A DNA stretch of 64,000 nucleotides from Desulfovibrionaceae bacterium (GCA_019421865.1 JAHZEL010000021.1:1-64000), one strand, 5' to 3'. Counted from the stretch's first letter, positions 25,117-34,102 are shown. Notes: generated by a model not told the origin, from the letters alone. Translations and numbers: made by a program.

Positions 25117-25671
25117 ATGCATCCTTTCGCTTCCGCCCCGCAGACGGCACTTTCCGGCGATCAGTCCACACTGCCCGACATCAGCGCGCTCTCGCTTCCT
25201 GCCGGTCTTGCCAGCCGAAAGGCCAGAATCCAGGACGTGGACGGCATGTCCAATCTCATCAACGAATTTGCCTCCGCACGCATCATGCTGGCCCGCGGCC
25301 CGCTGTATCTCTATCAAAACATTCAGGATTACCGAGTCATCACGGCCGAAATGGACGGCAAGGAACTCGTTCTTGCCTGCGGCGGTCTGCATGTGCTGTG
25401 GGAAGACCTGGCCGAAGTCCGATCCGTGGCCGTTCATCCGCAGCTTCAGCGAAAGGGTATCGGCAGACTTCTCGTTCAGGACCTTATAGAAGACGCCCGC
25501 AATCTGGGCGCCGCTCACCTGTTCACCTTCACACTGGCCCCGGGATTCTTCACATCTCTGGGCTTTACCGCCGTGGAGCGCGAAACCCTGTCCCCCGTGG
25601 TGTGGGCCGAATGCAGCAAGTGCCCCAAATTCTATAAATGCGACGAAGTCGGCATGATGCTGCACTTCTGA
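25117..25671 (+). CDS. argA: short N-acetylglutamate synthase (GNAT type)
   Basis: 184 residues from the ATG that follows GAGGGGG. The GNAT core is clear (EVRSVAVHPQLQRKGIGRLL with the acetyl-CoA loop QRKGIG), and the C-terminus has the pattern VVWAECSKCPKFYKCDEVGM, typical of short stand-alone N-acetylglutamate synthases that lack the kinase-like domain of classical ArgA. It would acetylate glutamate as the first step of arginine synthesis. argF follows 22 bp downstream on the same strand, which supports this role. Assignment as synthase is from family and context. Confidence 0.75.
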   Translation: MHPFASAPQTALSGDQSTLPDISALSLPAGLASRKARIQDVDGMSNLINEFASARIMLARGPLYLYQNIQDYRVITAEMDGKELVLACGGLHVLWEDLAEVRSVAVHPQLQRKGIGRLLVQDLIEDARNLGAAHLFTFTLAPGFFTSLGFTAVERETLSPVVWAECSKCPKFYKCDEVGMMLHF

Positions 25672-25693
25672 TGCCCATCTACAGGAGCCTGCC

Positions 25694-26713
25694 ATGATCA
25701 ACCTCAAGAATCGTGACTTTCTGAAAATTGCGGACTTCAGCCGGGAAGAACTGAGCTACCTGCTCCGTCTCGCCGCCCGTCTCAAGAAGCTCCGCAAAGA
25801 AGGCAAGGAGCCGCAGTTCCTCAAGGGCAAGAACGTTGCCCTCGTGTTTGAAAAGACCTCCACCCGTACCCGCTGCGCCTTTGAAACCTCCCTGTACGAT
25901 CAGGGCGCGCACTGCACCTACCTTTCCGACGGATCCCAGATCGGCAAGAAGGAATCCATGGCCGACACCGCCCGCGTGCTCTCCCGCATGTACGACGGCA
26001 TCGAATACCGCGGCTACGGACAGGACATCGTGGAAAAGCTCGCCGAGTTCTCCCCTGTTCCCGTGTGGAACGGCCTCACCAACGAGGCTCATCCCACGCA
26101 GATTCTCGCCGACTTCCTCACCATGACGGAACACTGCAGCAAGCCGCTTCATGAAATCACCTTCGCCTATCTCGGCGACGCCCGCTACAACATGGGCAAC
26201 TCCCTCATGATGGGCGCGGCGAAGATGGGCATGAAGTTCCGCTCCGTTGCGCCTGCCGCGCTTCAGACCAGCGACGAAATCTATCAGATGTGCCTTGCCG
26301 AAGCCGAAAAGTCGGGTGCTGAAATCGTGCGTACCGACAACGTGGCCGAAGGCGTGAAGGGCTGCGACTTCGTGTATACCGACGTGTGGGTCTCCATGGG
26401 CGAACCCGACGAAGTGTGGAAGGAACGCATCGACCTGCTGCTCCCCTATCAGATCAATGCCCGCGTCATGGAACTGACCGGCAACCCCGACTGCAAGTTC
26501 ATGCACTGCCTGCCCGCCTATCACAACCGGGAAACGGCCGTGGGTGAATCCATCTATCAGAAGTTCGGCCTCGAGGCTCTGGAAGTGACGGAGGAAGTCT
26601 TCGAATCGAAGAATTCCATCGTGTTCGACGAAGCCGAAAACCGCAAGCACACCATCAAGGCCGTCATGGTCGCCACGCTTGCGGACATTCCGCCCATCTT
26701 CTTCGAAGACTGA
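25694..26713 (+). CDS. argF: ornithine carbamoyltransferase
   Basis: 339 residues. The carbamoyl-phosphate site FEKTSTRTR, the HPTQ segment (NEAHPTQILADF) and the ornithine-site HCLPAYHN are intact. The enzyme makes citrulline from ornithine and carbamoyl phosphate. It is the second gene of a small arginine operon and is closed by a terminator. Length and motifs fit the anabolic enzyme; a catabolic role is not excluded. Confidence 0.95.
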   Translation: MINLKNRDFLKIADFSREELSYLLRLAARLKKLRKEGKEPQFLKGKNVALVFEKTSTRTRCAFETSLYDQGAHCTYLSDGSQIGKKESMADTARVLSRMYDGIEYRGYGQDIVEKLAEFSPVPVWNGLTNEAHPTQILADFLTMTEHCSKPLHEITFAYLGDARYNMGNSLMMGAAKMGMKFRSVAPAALQTSDEIYQMCLAEAEKSGAEIVRTDNVAEGVKGCDFVYTDVWVSMGEPDEVWKERIDLLLPYQINARVMELTGNPDCKFMHCLPAYHNRETAVGESIYQKFGLEALEVTEEVFESKNSIVFDEAENRKHTIKAVMVATLADIPPIFFED

Positions 26714-26735
26714 TCGGCCGGAAGAAAACGCTTAT

Positions 26736-26783
26736 AAAAGGGGAAGGATGACGCCGCCGAAAGGCGTTTTCCTTCCCCTTTTC
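26736..26783 (+). terminator. terminator of the argA-argF operon
   Basis: AAAAGGGGAAGG at 26736 pairs with CCTTCCCCTTTT ending near 26782, with an inner short hairpin, followed by T residues. Confidence 0.8.
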
Positions 26784-27110
26784 TCCGTGTTCCTTCTTTA
26801 AGGAAAGCTCTCCCGCTCTGCCCGGAACGGCGGAAAACAGCGGCGGACAGGAAGAACGCTTTCCCCTCTGCTCCACTCCGCGGCCATCCCGTCGCCCGGC
26901 AGAATTTTCTCCAAAGCGATCTTCCTGCCAGCTCCGTACAGCCGTATGCGCCGCCTTCTGCGCCCTTTTTCTGCCTCGTGCAAAAAGCCTTTCTCCACCG
27001 CCCGTCTTCACGGAGCATGAAAATCAACCCCTTGTCTTAACAGGGCTTTAATCATACCTTTGCTGGCGCAGGCCCTCGAGAAGGCAACCTTTGCCCCCAA
27101 ACTCTCCCCC
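26784..27110. other. intergenic stretch without recognisable gene
   Basis: About 330 bp between the argF terminator and the rpmB promoter. Open frames on the minus strand here give arginine-rich, low-complexity sequence with no family resemblance and no good ribosome site. I see nothing else of note. Confidence 0.5.
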
Positions 27111-27118
27111 CTTTGCAC

Positions 27119-27147
27119 TTGCCTTTTTTAAAAATACGGGCTATTGC
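27119..27147 (+). promoter_or_regulatory. candidate promoter of rpmB
   Basis: TTGCCT (27119-27124), 17 bp spacer with T and A tracts, TATTGC (27142-27147), about 77 bp before rpmB. Confidence 0.4.
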
Positions 27148-27223
27148 TAACAGTCCTTACGATACAAAAGGTATCGAATTTAAGCAGAATTCCGCCCCAC
27201 TCGGGCTTTTTATGGAGGATATC

Positions 27224-27436
27224 ATGGGTAAACAGTGTGAGATCTGCGGCAAGAAAGCTCAGGTGGGCAACCTTGTGAGCCATTCCAATATCAAGACCAA
27301 GCGTCGCTTCAATCCCAACCTGCAGGCTGTCCGTCATCAGGACGCCGACGGCACCGTGCGCACCATCAACGTGTGCACCCGCTGCCTCCGTTCCGGCGCC
27401 GTGGTGAAGCCCGTCGTCAAGACTGACGCCGAATAA
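27224..27436 (+). CDS. rpmB: 50S ribosomal protein L28 (zinc-binding form)
   Basis: 70 residues from the ATG after GGAGG; a longer frame to 27113 is not real. MGKQCEICGKKAQVGN opens the protein. Two cysteine pairs (C5/C8 and C51/C54) form the zinc site of the C+ form. L28 sits near the E site of the 50S subunit. It is monocistronic with its own terminator. Confidence 0.97.
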   Translation: MGKQCEICGKKAQVGNLVSHSNIKTKRRFNPNLQAVRHQDADGTVRTINVCTRCLRSGAVVKPVVKTDAE

Positions 27437-27458
27437 GCAGATTTGCCGATCTTTCCAG

Positions 27459-27487
27459 AAGGCGGGGATAGCATCTCCGCCTTTTTT
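27459..27487 (+). terminator. terminator of rpmB
   Basis: GGCGGGGAT (27461-27469), three-base loop, ATCTCCGCC (27473-27481), then six T residues. Confidence 0.88.
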
Positions 27488-27559
27488 GATTAATAATTTC
27501 CCTGCATACGTCCGTTCCGCCGACAGGGCAAACGTCACCGGCTTCCGGTCATCCGTCTC

Positions 27560-28552
27560 ATGAGCGACATCCGTGCAGCCTTCCGTCATCGTCCGCAGCG
27601 CCGCATTTCCATGTGGCGTCGTCCTGCGTGCGTTCCGACGGGATGGCGCGTAGTGGACTTCCGGGAACCGGGACACATGGGGAGAGAACTTCCCGCCCTC
27701 GGTACCCGGCAGATGGAACTGCTCCGGCTCGTGCTCGACTCAAGGGACATCCCCTACATGATCACAGGGCACGGTTCGCAGACCCGGGCCTTCGTTCCGG
27801 CCATGTTCGAAGACGTGGCGCGCACCGAGCTTGCCGCCGTGGCCTCGGAAAAAAAGCCGACGCCCCGCCCCGTTCCCCTGAAGCACAATGCGCACTGGGC
27901 CATGCTCGTCATGCTCTTTCTCGTCTTCTGGTACGGGCTGTACATGGGCTGGTGGCCCCTGCCCCTCGAACATCTGCCCGATCCGGACTACTGGGTTCGC
28001 TGCGGCAAGCTGAACGTCACCGAAGTCCGCAACGGCGAATGGTGGCGTACCGCCACGGCCCTCACCCTGCACGGCGACAGCCTGCACCTCTTCAGCAACG
28101 TCATTTTCGGCACCCCCTTTCTCATTCTTCTGACGCAGCGCCTCGGCCTCGGTCTCACTCTTGCCGCCACTCTCCTTTCCGGCATGCTGGGCAACGCCAT
28201 GAACGTCATCTATCGCGATCCGGGCTACTCCAGTCTCGGTTTCTCCACCGCCATGTTCGGCATCGTGGGGCTGCTCTGTGCCGATGTCGTCGTCCGTTCC
28301 CACCTGCACGGCTTCCGCAGACTGATTCTGCCCGTTTCCGCAGGCATGGCCTTTCTCGCCATGCTCGGCACGGAAGGCAGCAACGTGGACTATGCCGCCC
28401 ACATTTTCGGCCTTCTTTCCGGCTTTCTTGTCGGACTTGCCGTCAGCTTCACCTTGCGGCATCATCAGAACGGCATTCCCCGGGCCGTGGACTTCGCGCT
28501 CGGCTGCGCCGCTCCCCTGTTCCTGCTTTTGTGCTGGAACCTTGCATTATAA
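27560..28552 (+). CDS. rhomboid family intramembrane serine protease
   Basis: 330 residues. A cytoplasmic N-terminal part of about 110 residues precedes six or more membrane segments. The rhomboid landmarks are present: WWR (161-163), HLFSN with His176 and Asn180, the catalytic Ser229 in GFSTAMFG, and His281 in AHIFGLLSG. Such proteases cut single-pass membrane proteins within the bilayer. The first ATG and a second at 27611 are both possible starts. tgt follows 18 bp after the stop, perhaps on the same message. Confidence 0.85.
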   Translation: MSDIRAAFRHRPQRRISMWRRPACVPTGWRVVDFREPGHMGRELPALGTRQMELLRLVLDSRDIPYMITGHGSQTRAFVPAMFEDVARTELAAVASEKKPTPRPVPLKHNAHWAMLVMLFLVFWYGLYMGWWPLPLEHLPDPDYWVRCGKLNVTEVRNGEWWRTATALTLHGDSLHLFSNVIFGTPFLILLTQRLGLGLTLAATLLSGMLGNAMNVIYRDPGYSSLGFSTAMFGIVGLLCADVVVRSHLHGFRRLILPVSAGMAFLAMLGTEGSNVDYAAHIFGLLSGFLVGLAVSFTLRHHQNGIPRAVDFALGCAAPLFLLLCWNLAL

Positions 28553-28570
28553 CTTCACATCGAGGCATTC

Positions 28571-29719
28571 ATGGATAAAGCCCCCGGCACCTTCGAACTT
28601 CTGGGCAAGGACGGCAATGCCCGCGCCGGCCTGCTTCATACCGCGCACGGCGTCATTGAAACTCCCATCTTCATGCCCGTGGGCACCGTGGGCAGCGTCA
28701 AGGCGCTTGCTCCCGACGATCTTGAGGCCATCGGCGCTCAGATCATTCTGGGCAACACCTATCATCTCTATCTGCGCCCGGGCGACGAGCTGGTGGCACG
28801 GCGCGGCGGCCTGCACGAATTCATCCGCTGGAACAAGCCCATTCTTACGGACAGCGGCGGCTTTCAGGCCTTCAGCCTGAGCAAGCTGAACAAGATGAAG
28901 GTCGACGGCGTGGAGTTCCGCTCCCACATCGACGGCTCGAAGCACATGTTCACGCCGGAAAAGGTCATTTCCATCCAGCGCAACCTGAACTCCGACATCA
29001 TGATGCCGCTGGACGTCTGCCTCGGGTACGGCGCAACGTACGAAGAAGCCGAAAAGGCCGTGAAGCGCACCACCGAATGGGCACAGCGCTGCCGCGACGC
29101 CTATCCGGCAGGCAGCGCCGGAAATCTTCTGTTCGGCATCGTGCAGGGCTGCACCTACCCCGAACTGCGTGAAGCCTCGGCAAGACAGCTCATGAACATC
29201 GGCTTTGAAGGCTACGCCATCGGCGGTCTTGCCGTGGGTGAACCCAAGAATCTCATGATGAAGAACCTGCGCGTGCTGAACCCCGTGCTTCCTCAGGACA
29301 AGCCCCGCTATCTCATGGGCGTGGGCACGCCTCTGGACATTCTACACGGCATCGAAACGGGCGTGGATATGTTCGACTGCGTGCTTCCCACCAGAAACGC
29401 CCGCAACGGCACGCTCTACACCTCGGAAGGCAAGATCAACATCAAGCGCTCCCAGTACGCCGAGGACGACAGCCCTCTCGACCCGAAGTGCAACTGCTAC
29501 ACCTGCCGCACCTTCAGCAAGGCCTATCTGCGCCACCTGTTCGTCAGTCAGGAACTTCTGGCCTTCCGGCTCAACTCGCTGCACAACCTCACCTACTTCC
29601 TCAACATGGTGAGGGGCGCAAGAAAGGCCATTCTTGAAGGCCGCTACGCCGAGTTCAAGGCCGAATACGAGGCGAAATACCCGGAAGAGGACGCCCTCTT
29701 CGACGCCCCTGAAGCATAA
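28571..29719 (+). CDS. tgt: tRNA-guanine transglycosylase (queuine/preQ1)
   Basis: 382 residues. Asp94 in TDSGGFQAFSL is the general acid/base, the second Asp lies in DMFDCVLPTRNARNG, and zinc ligands lie in CNCYTCRTFSKAYLRHL. In bacteria Tgt swaps guanine-34 for preQ1 in tRNAs for Asp, Asn, His and Tyr as a step to queuosine. It follows a rhomboid gene and ends at a terminator. Confidence 0.96.
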   Translation: MDKAPGTFELLGKDGNARAGLLHTAHGVIETPIFMPVGTVGSVKALAPDDLEAIGAQIILGNTYHLYLRPGDELVARRGGLHEFIRWNKPILTDSGGFQAFSLSKLNKMKVDGVEFRSHIDGSKHMFTPEKVISIQRNLNSDIMMPLDVCLGYGATYEEAEKAVKRTTEWAQRCRDAYPAGSAGNLLFGIVQGCTYPELREASARQLMNIGFEGYAIGGLAVGEPKNLMMKNLRVLNPVLPQDKPRYLMGVGTPLDILHGIETGVDMFDCVLPTRNARNGTLYTSEGKINIKRSQYAEDDSPLDPKCNCYTCRTFSKAYLRHLFVSQELLAFRLNSLHNLTYFLNMVRGARKAILEGRYAEFKAEYEAKYPEEDALFDAPEA

Positions 29720-29721
29720 GC

Positions 29722-29759
29722 AAACGGGGGAAGCGTTCAAAAAACGCTTCCCCCGTTTG
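29722..29759. terminator. bidirectional terminator between tgt and the RluD-CoaE gene
   Basis: AAACGGGGGAAGCGTT pairs with AACGCTTCCCCCGTTT around a short loop. It can serve tgt (plus) and, less directly, the minus-strand fusion gene that ends at 29862. Confidence 0.75.
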
Positions 29760-29861
29760 CTGTCTCGGCAGGCGGAATCTTTCACGCCATCCCCTCGCCA
29801 GACCTTCAAAAATTCTCAGAAGGAAAACGCGCGCCGGACAGACGGACGATACGGCGCCGCA

Positions 29862-31508
29862 TCAGGCACTCCACAGCGAATTCCAGATACTCCGCAGAGC
29901 GCCGCTTTTCGCCCTGCCCTTCTCTTCCAGCGCATCAAGCATCGTTCCCACCTCCCGATCCAGGTCGGCAAGCGTGCCGTCGTTGCGGATCAGAAGGTCG
30001 GCGGCCGCCACCTTGTCCTCCTGCTTCCACTGCCAGCTCTCCACGGCGGCGATTTTTTCATCGCTCCAGTTTCTGGTCGTCCGCAGCCGATCATGTCTTA
30101 CGTCATCAGGGCAGACGATGACGGCCACTTCCGCTCCCGGGCAGCTCCAGCCCGTTTCAAACCAGAGCGGCACTTCCGCCACGGCCACGGTTTCGCCCCG
30201 CTCCTCCGCCTTGAGAAAAAACGTCTGCATGGAATCCAGCACCAGCGGATGAATCATGCGCTCAAGCTCCCGGCGCATCCCGGGAGTTGAGGCCAGAAGT
30301 TGCGTCAGCTCCGTCCGGTTCACCGAACCGTCCTCATCGATGAAGGCGTTCCCCCAGCGCTGACGCATGAGATGCCAGCCGTCCGCTCCGGGGCGGTACT
30401 GCGCCGCCACGGCTCTGTCCGCGCTCCAGACGGGAATGCCGCGCGCCTCCATCCGCTCAAGGACGGCGGATTTTCCGCACCCCGGCATGCCCGTCAGAAT
30501 GACCCGGCAGGTGCTTCGCTCCAGCGCCAGCATGGCCCGGGGAAAATCTTCCGGCGGAGGACAGACGAAACTCATCTCCTTTCCGCTGACCGGATGCGTA
30601 AATTCCAGTTTCCAGGCATGCAGAAGCTGACGGGCAGCCGGAGACGTTCTGTCCGCCGGGCCGTAGACGGCATCTCCCCACAACGGAAATCCGGCATGCG
30701 CAAGGTGCACACGTATCTGATGGGTACGCCCGGTGAACAGGCGCACGGAAAGCAGCGCGAAACGCCCGGAAGGCGAGGCATACAGCGTACTCCACTTCGT
30801 GAGCGCAGTGCGTCCGCCCTTCTCCTCCGGAACTACGGCCATGCGCGTCTTGATGGTCGGATGCCGGCCGATGGGCAGATCGCTTGTACCTTCCGCGGAA
30901 GGAATGCCGCGCGTGACGGCAAGATAGGTCTTGTGCACCCTGCGCGCGGCAAAATCCTCGATAAGCCGAAGCCGAGCCCTCTCCGAAAGCGCCACGATCA
31001 CCAGACCGGATGTGTCCTTGTCCAGCCGGTGCACGATGCCGGGTCGGGGGCCTTCCTGCAGCGCCAGCTTCGGAAAATGCGCCAGAAGCCGATGCACGAG
31101 CGTGCCGGACGGACAGCTCGGACAGGGATGCATGGTCAGCCCTGCAGGCTTGTTGATCACCACGATGTCCTCATCCGCATAGACGACGTCGAGAGGCCCG
31201 TCTTCGGGAATCAGCTCGTCCGAGGCCGACGGCATGCAGAAATCCACGCTCTGGCCCGGGCGCACCTTGAAGTCGGCATCCGTGCAGAGCGTTCCGTCCA
31301 CAAGGCAGTTCCCCTGCTCCACCAGCTTTTTGATGCGGCTGCGGGAAAGCTCCGCCACGGAACCTAAAAAGGCGTCCAGTCTCGTCTTCTTCGCATCTTC
31401 AGGCACCGTGAAACGCTTCCGTTCCCCTCCGCCGGAAGAGGACGGCATATCGTCGTCGAAAAATTCCGCGTCGTCGAACGCGACGGAAGTGCAGGCCTGC
31501 TCAGTCAT
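29862..31508 (-). CDS. fusion of RluD-type pseudouridine synthase and dephospho-CoA kinase
   Basis: 548 residues with two complete enzymes in one chain. An S4 domain (about 42-90) and an RluA/RluD catalytic domain follow, with Asp163 in HRLDKDTSG and the RTHQIRVHLA motif near 261-270. From residue 333 a CoaE domain begins: P-loop GMPGCGKS (340-347) and SADR with Asp364. The first half would isomerise uridines in 23S rRNA, the second would phosphorylate dephospho-CoA, the last step of CoA synthesis. There is no stop or frameshift between the halves. The start overlaps the end of a thioesterase gene by 8 bases. Both activities are inferred from intact motifs. Confidence 0.88.
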   Translation of the reverse strand: MTEQACTSVAFDDAEFFDDDMPSSSGGGERKRFTVPEDAKKTRLDAFLGSVAELSRSRIKKLVEQGNCLVDGTLCTDADFKVRPGQSVDFCMPSASDELIPEDGPLDVVYADEDIVVINKPAGLTMHPCPSCPSGTLVHRLLAHFPKLALQEGPRPGIVHRLDKDTSGLVIVALSERARLRLIEDFAARRVHKTYLAVTRGIPSAEGTSDLPIGRHPTIKTRMAVVPEEKGGRTALTKWSTLYASPSGRFALLSVRLFTGRTHQIRVHLAHAGFPLWGDAVYGPADRTSPAARQLLHAWKLEFTHPVSGKEMSFVCPPPEDFPRAMLALERSTCRVILTGMPGCGKSAVLERMEARGIPVWSADRAVAAQYRPGADGWHLMRQRWGNAFIDEDGSVNRTELTQLLASTPGMRRELERMIHPLVLDSMQTFFLKAEERGETVAVAEVPLWFETGWSCPGAEVAVIVCPDDVRHDRLRTTRNWSDEKIAAVESWQWKQEDKVAAADLLIRNDGTLADLDREVGTMLDALEEKGRAKSGALRSIWNSLWSA

Positions 31509-31899
31509 GTTCCGCTCCGAATCTTCTCAGAATGTATCCGGTCATGGAGGCTCTGGCGATGGTTCTGCCGTCGCCGTCATGCACCGTGATGTCGTAAACC
31601 GCAAGCGTGCGGCCTATTCGTACGGGAACGGCCTCCGCACGAAGGGGACCGCGAGTTCCGGGCAGAAGATAGGAAATGGAGCACTGGGCGCTTACGCACA
31701 GAATACCGGCGCCCCTGCATCCGGCAGCAAAGGCCATATCGGCCAGCGTGAACACTGCTCCGCCGTGGGCATTGCCGAACACATTGCCGTGACGCTCGTC
31801 CAGCGGCATGGAAACGACGCCCTTTCCGCTTCCGTCAAAACTCTCCACGGTAATGCCCAGCAGGCTTTCCAATGTGCCCTTCGCACCGAACTCACCCAT
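31501..31899 (-). CDS. PaaI-type hotdog thioesterase
   Basis: 132 residues from the ATG with GAGAGG upstream; a longer frame to 32040 is not supported. The hotdog signature GNVFGNAHGGAVFTLADMAFA lies near residues 37-57, like PaaI and other acyl-CoA thioesterases (shown here in parts: HGNVFGNAHGG then AVFTLADMAFA). It would hydrolyse acyl- or aryl-CoA esters. It overlaps the start of the RluD-CoaE gene, so a CoA-related link is possible, but the substrate is unknown. Confidence 0.78.
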   Translation of the reverse strand: MGEFGAKGTLESLLGITVESFDGSGKGVVSMPLDERHGNVFGNAHGGAVFTLADMAFAAGCRGAGILCVSAQCSISYLLPGTRGPLRAEAVPVRIGRTLAVYDITVHDGDGRTIARASMTGYILRRFGAEHD

Positions 31900-32040
31900 A
31901 ACGCGGCCTCTCAAGCAAAAACTTTTTCGAGCGACACCATACCTGCGGCGCAAAGGCATGGCAAGCCGCCCTCCGGAGCCGAAGCCGGGAGAAAAAAGCG
32001 GCAAAAGCCCCCCGCTCCGTTCCCGAGTCGCTTCTTTCAC

Positions 32041-32069
32041 TGGACAGCGCTCTCCGGAGAGTTTATACC
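32041..32069 (+). promoter_or_regulatory. promoter of the small basic protein gene
   Basis: TGGACA (32041-32046), 17 bp spacer, TATACC (32064-32069). The transcription start would be about 27 nt before the ATG at 32103, a normal leader length. Confidence 0.6.
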
Positions 32070-32102
32070 TTCTGGATACATTTTCTTTTAAGGAGCAATC
32101 TC

Positions 32103-32213
32103 ATGGCCCATAAAAAGATTGAACGCGCCAAGGAACTTGATCGCCGTCGTCATCGCCGTGCCAAGCGCATCAAGGAACGCATCCACGAAGCTCAGGCCGC
32201 TGCCAAGAAGTAA
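32103..32213 (+). CDS. 36-residue highly basic protein
   Basis: A very small gene with AAGGAG eight bases upstream and a promoter at a fitting distance. It begins MAHKKIERAKELDRRRH and ends with EAQAAAKK; about 18 of 36 residues are Lys, Arg or His, and the rest are mostly Ala, Glu and Ile, so it should form one long amphipathic helix. It looks like a small ribosomal or RNA-associated protein, but I do not recognise a named family. An fmdB-like gene and purB follow on the same strand. The function is unknown. Confidence 0.7.
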   Translation: MAHKKIERAKELDRRRHRRAKRIKERIHEAQAAAKK

Positions 32214-32318
32214 GTCTGGGCGCGGATTCCTGCGGCCTTACGGTTGCAGAGCCAGTTTCCGGCGTGTCGGCTGTTGCGGACACGCCGTTCCTGTTTTTTA
32301 TCAACCCTTCTCTTCCCC

Positions 32319-32642
32319 ATGCCTATCTACGAATACGCCTGCCCTCATTGCCGCAAGACTTTTGAAGAATGGCTCCGTTCCGGCGACGACGCCGAAACCC
32401 AGCCCTGTCCCGACTGCGGTGAAGCCTGTCACCGCGTGATCTCCAATACGTCCTTCATTCTCAAAGGCGGCGGCTGGTTCGCCTCCTCCTACGGTCACGG
32501 CACCAGCAATCTTTTCGACAAAAGCAAGGGCGTTCCCTCCGTTTCCGACAAGAAGCCCGAACAAGGCGAATCCTCCACATCCGAAGCCGGAAGCGCCGCT
32601 CCCGCAAAAAGCGCGGACAAGCCAGCCGCCCCGGCAAAATAG
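32319..32642 (+). CDS. FmdB family zinc-ribbon protein
   Basis: 107 residues from MPIYEYACPHCRKTFE. Two cysteine pairs (C8/C11 and C30/C33) form the FmdB zinc ribbon. The remaining part is flexible and rich in Ser, Ala, Lys and Pro. The family is a putative regulator or assembly factor with no settled role. There is no clear Shine-Dalgarno. purB follows 8 bp downstream. Confidence 0.85.
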   Translation: MPIYEYACPHCRKTFEEWLRSGDDAETQPCPDCGEACHRVISNTSFILKGGGWFASSYGHGTSNLFDKSKGVPSVSDKKPEQGESSTSEAGSAAPAKSADKPAAPAK

Positions 32643-32650
32643 AGGTCATC

Positions 32651-33949
32651 ATGATCGAGCGTTACTCCCGGCCTGAAATGGCCGCCATCTGGACCCTGGA
32701 AAACCGTTACCGCTACTGGTTCAAAGTGGAACAGGCCGTATGCCGCGCCTGGCACGAACAGGGTGTCATTCCCGACGAGGATCTGAAGAACATCTTGCAG
32801 GATGTGGACTTCGATGTGGACAAAATCCTCGAAATCGAAGAAGTGACCCGCCACGACATCATTGCGTTCCTCACCTATCTTGAACAGAAGATAGGCCCCT
32901 CCGCCAGATTCATTCATCTGGGCTGCACCTCCTCGGACATGGTGGATACCGCCATGGCCCTGCAGATGGTTGAAGCCGGCAAGATCATTCTGGACGGATT
33001 CGATCTCGTTCTCGGCACGCTGCGCAAGTTCATCCGCGAGCATCAGGGCCTGATCTGCATGGGACGCTCCCACGGCATTCACGGCGAACCTGTGACCTAC
33101 GGCTTCAAGTTCGCCGGATTCTATGCCGAGTTCGTGCGCGACAAGAAGCGCTTTGCCGATGCCATCGAAGACATCCGCACCGGCAAGCTTTCCGGCGCGA
33201 TGGGCAATTACACCGTCATCACGCCCGCCGTGGAGGCCCGCGCCTGCGAACTGCTCGGCCTCAAGCCCGACATCATTTCCACCCAGATCGTACAGCGCGA
33301 CCGCTATGCCCACTACTTCACCTCTCTTGCCATTGCGGCCGGTACGGTGGAGCGCATCTGCGTGGAGCTCCGTCATCTGCAGCGCACGGAAGTGCACGAA
33401 GTGGAAGAAGGCTTCGCCAAGGGCCAGAAGGGCTCCTCGGCCATGCCCCACAAGCGCAACCCCATTTCCGCGGAAAACATGTGCGGTCTGGCCAGAGTCA
33501 TCCGTTCCAACGCCTTCGCCTCGCTGGAAAACCAGGCGCTGTGGCATGAACGCGACATCAGCCACTCCTCTGTGGAGCGCATCATCACGCCCGACTCCAC
33601 CATTCTCATGGACTATGTGCTGCACCGCCTGAACCGCCTGCTCGAGGGCCTGCGCATTCTGCCTGAAAACGTGGAACGCAACCTCTGGGGCAGCTACGGT
33701 CTCTTCTTCTCCCAGCGCGTGCTGACGGCCCTCATCGAAAAGGACATGCCCCGTCAGCAGGCCTACGTGGTCGTTCAGAAGCGGGCCATGGAAAGCTGGG
33801 AAACCCACAAGCCCTTCCCGGATCTCATCCGGGCCGATGAAGACATCAGAGCCCATCTCTCGCCCGCGGAACTCGATGCCATTTTCGACATCAAGCACTA
33901 CACCCGCTACGAATCGGAAATCCTCGACCGCGTGCTTGCTGAAAAGTAA
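32651..33949 (+). CDS. purB: adenylosuccinate lyase
   Basis: 432 residues of the fumarase/aspartase superfamily. The mobile signature loop SSAMPHKRNPISAEN carries the catalytic serine, and GRSHGIHGEP carries the catalytic histidine. It makes two fumarate-releasing cuts in purine synthesis (SAICAR and adenylosuccinate). The size matches the B. subtilis-type enzyme. It ends at a terminator. Confidence 0.96.
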   Translation: MIERYSRPEMAAIWTLENRYRYWFKVEQAVCRAWHEQGVIPDEDLKNILQDVDFDVDKILEIEEVTRHDIIAFLTYLEQKIGPSARFIHLGCTSSDMVDTAMALQMVEAGKIILDGFDLVLGTLRKFIREHQGLICMGRSHGIHGEPVTYGFKFAGFYAEFVRDKKRFADAIEDIRTGKLSGAMGNYTVITPAVEARACELLGLKPDIISTQIVQRDRYAHYFTSLAIAAGTVERICVELRHLQRTEVHEVEEGFAKGQKGSSAMPHKRNPISAENMCGLARVIRSNAFASLENQALWHERDISHSSVERIITPDSTILMDYVLHRLNRLLEGLRILPENVERNLWGSYGLFFSQRVLTALIEKDMPRQQAYVVVQKRAMESWETHKPFPDLIRADEDIRAHLSPAELDAIFDIKHYTRYESEILDRVLAEK

Positions 33950-33962
33950 GAACAACGTCCAC

Positions 33963-34005
33963 AAAGAATGCCGCCTCCGGAGCATCCGGAAGCGGCGTTC
34001 TTTTC
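33963..34005 (+). terminator. terminator of purB
   Basis: AAAGAATGCCGCCTCCGG pairs with CCGGAAGCGGCGTTCTTT with one mismatch, followed by T residues. Confidence 0.85.
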
Positions 34006-34102
34006 TTCCGGCATTGTGTTCCCTGCCGATTTCTCTTAAAATCCGACGGACCACTCCCGGGCGCCTCTGTTCCGGCGCATCCAAACTCCAAAGGAGATTC
34101 CC

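Noticed and set aside
26664..27011. Minus-strand 115-codon frame between argF and rpmB
   Set aside because: Arg/Gly-rich shadow-like sequence with no ribosome site and no recognisable domain.
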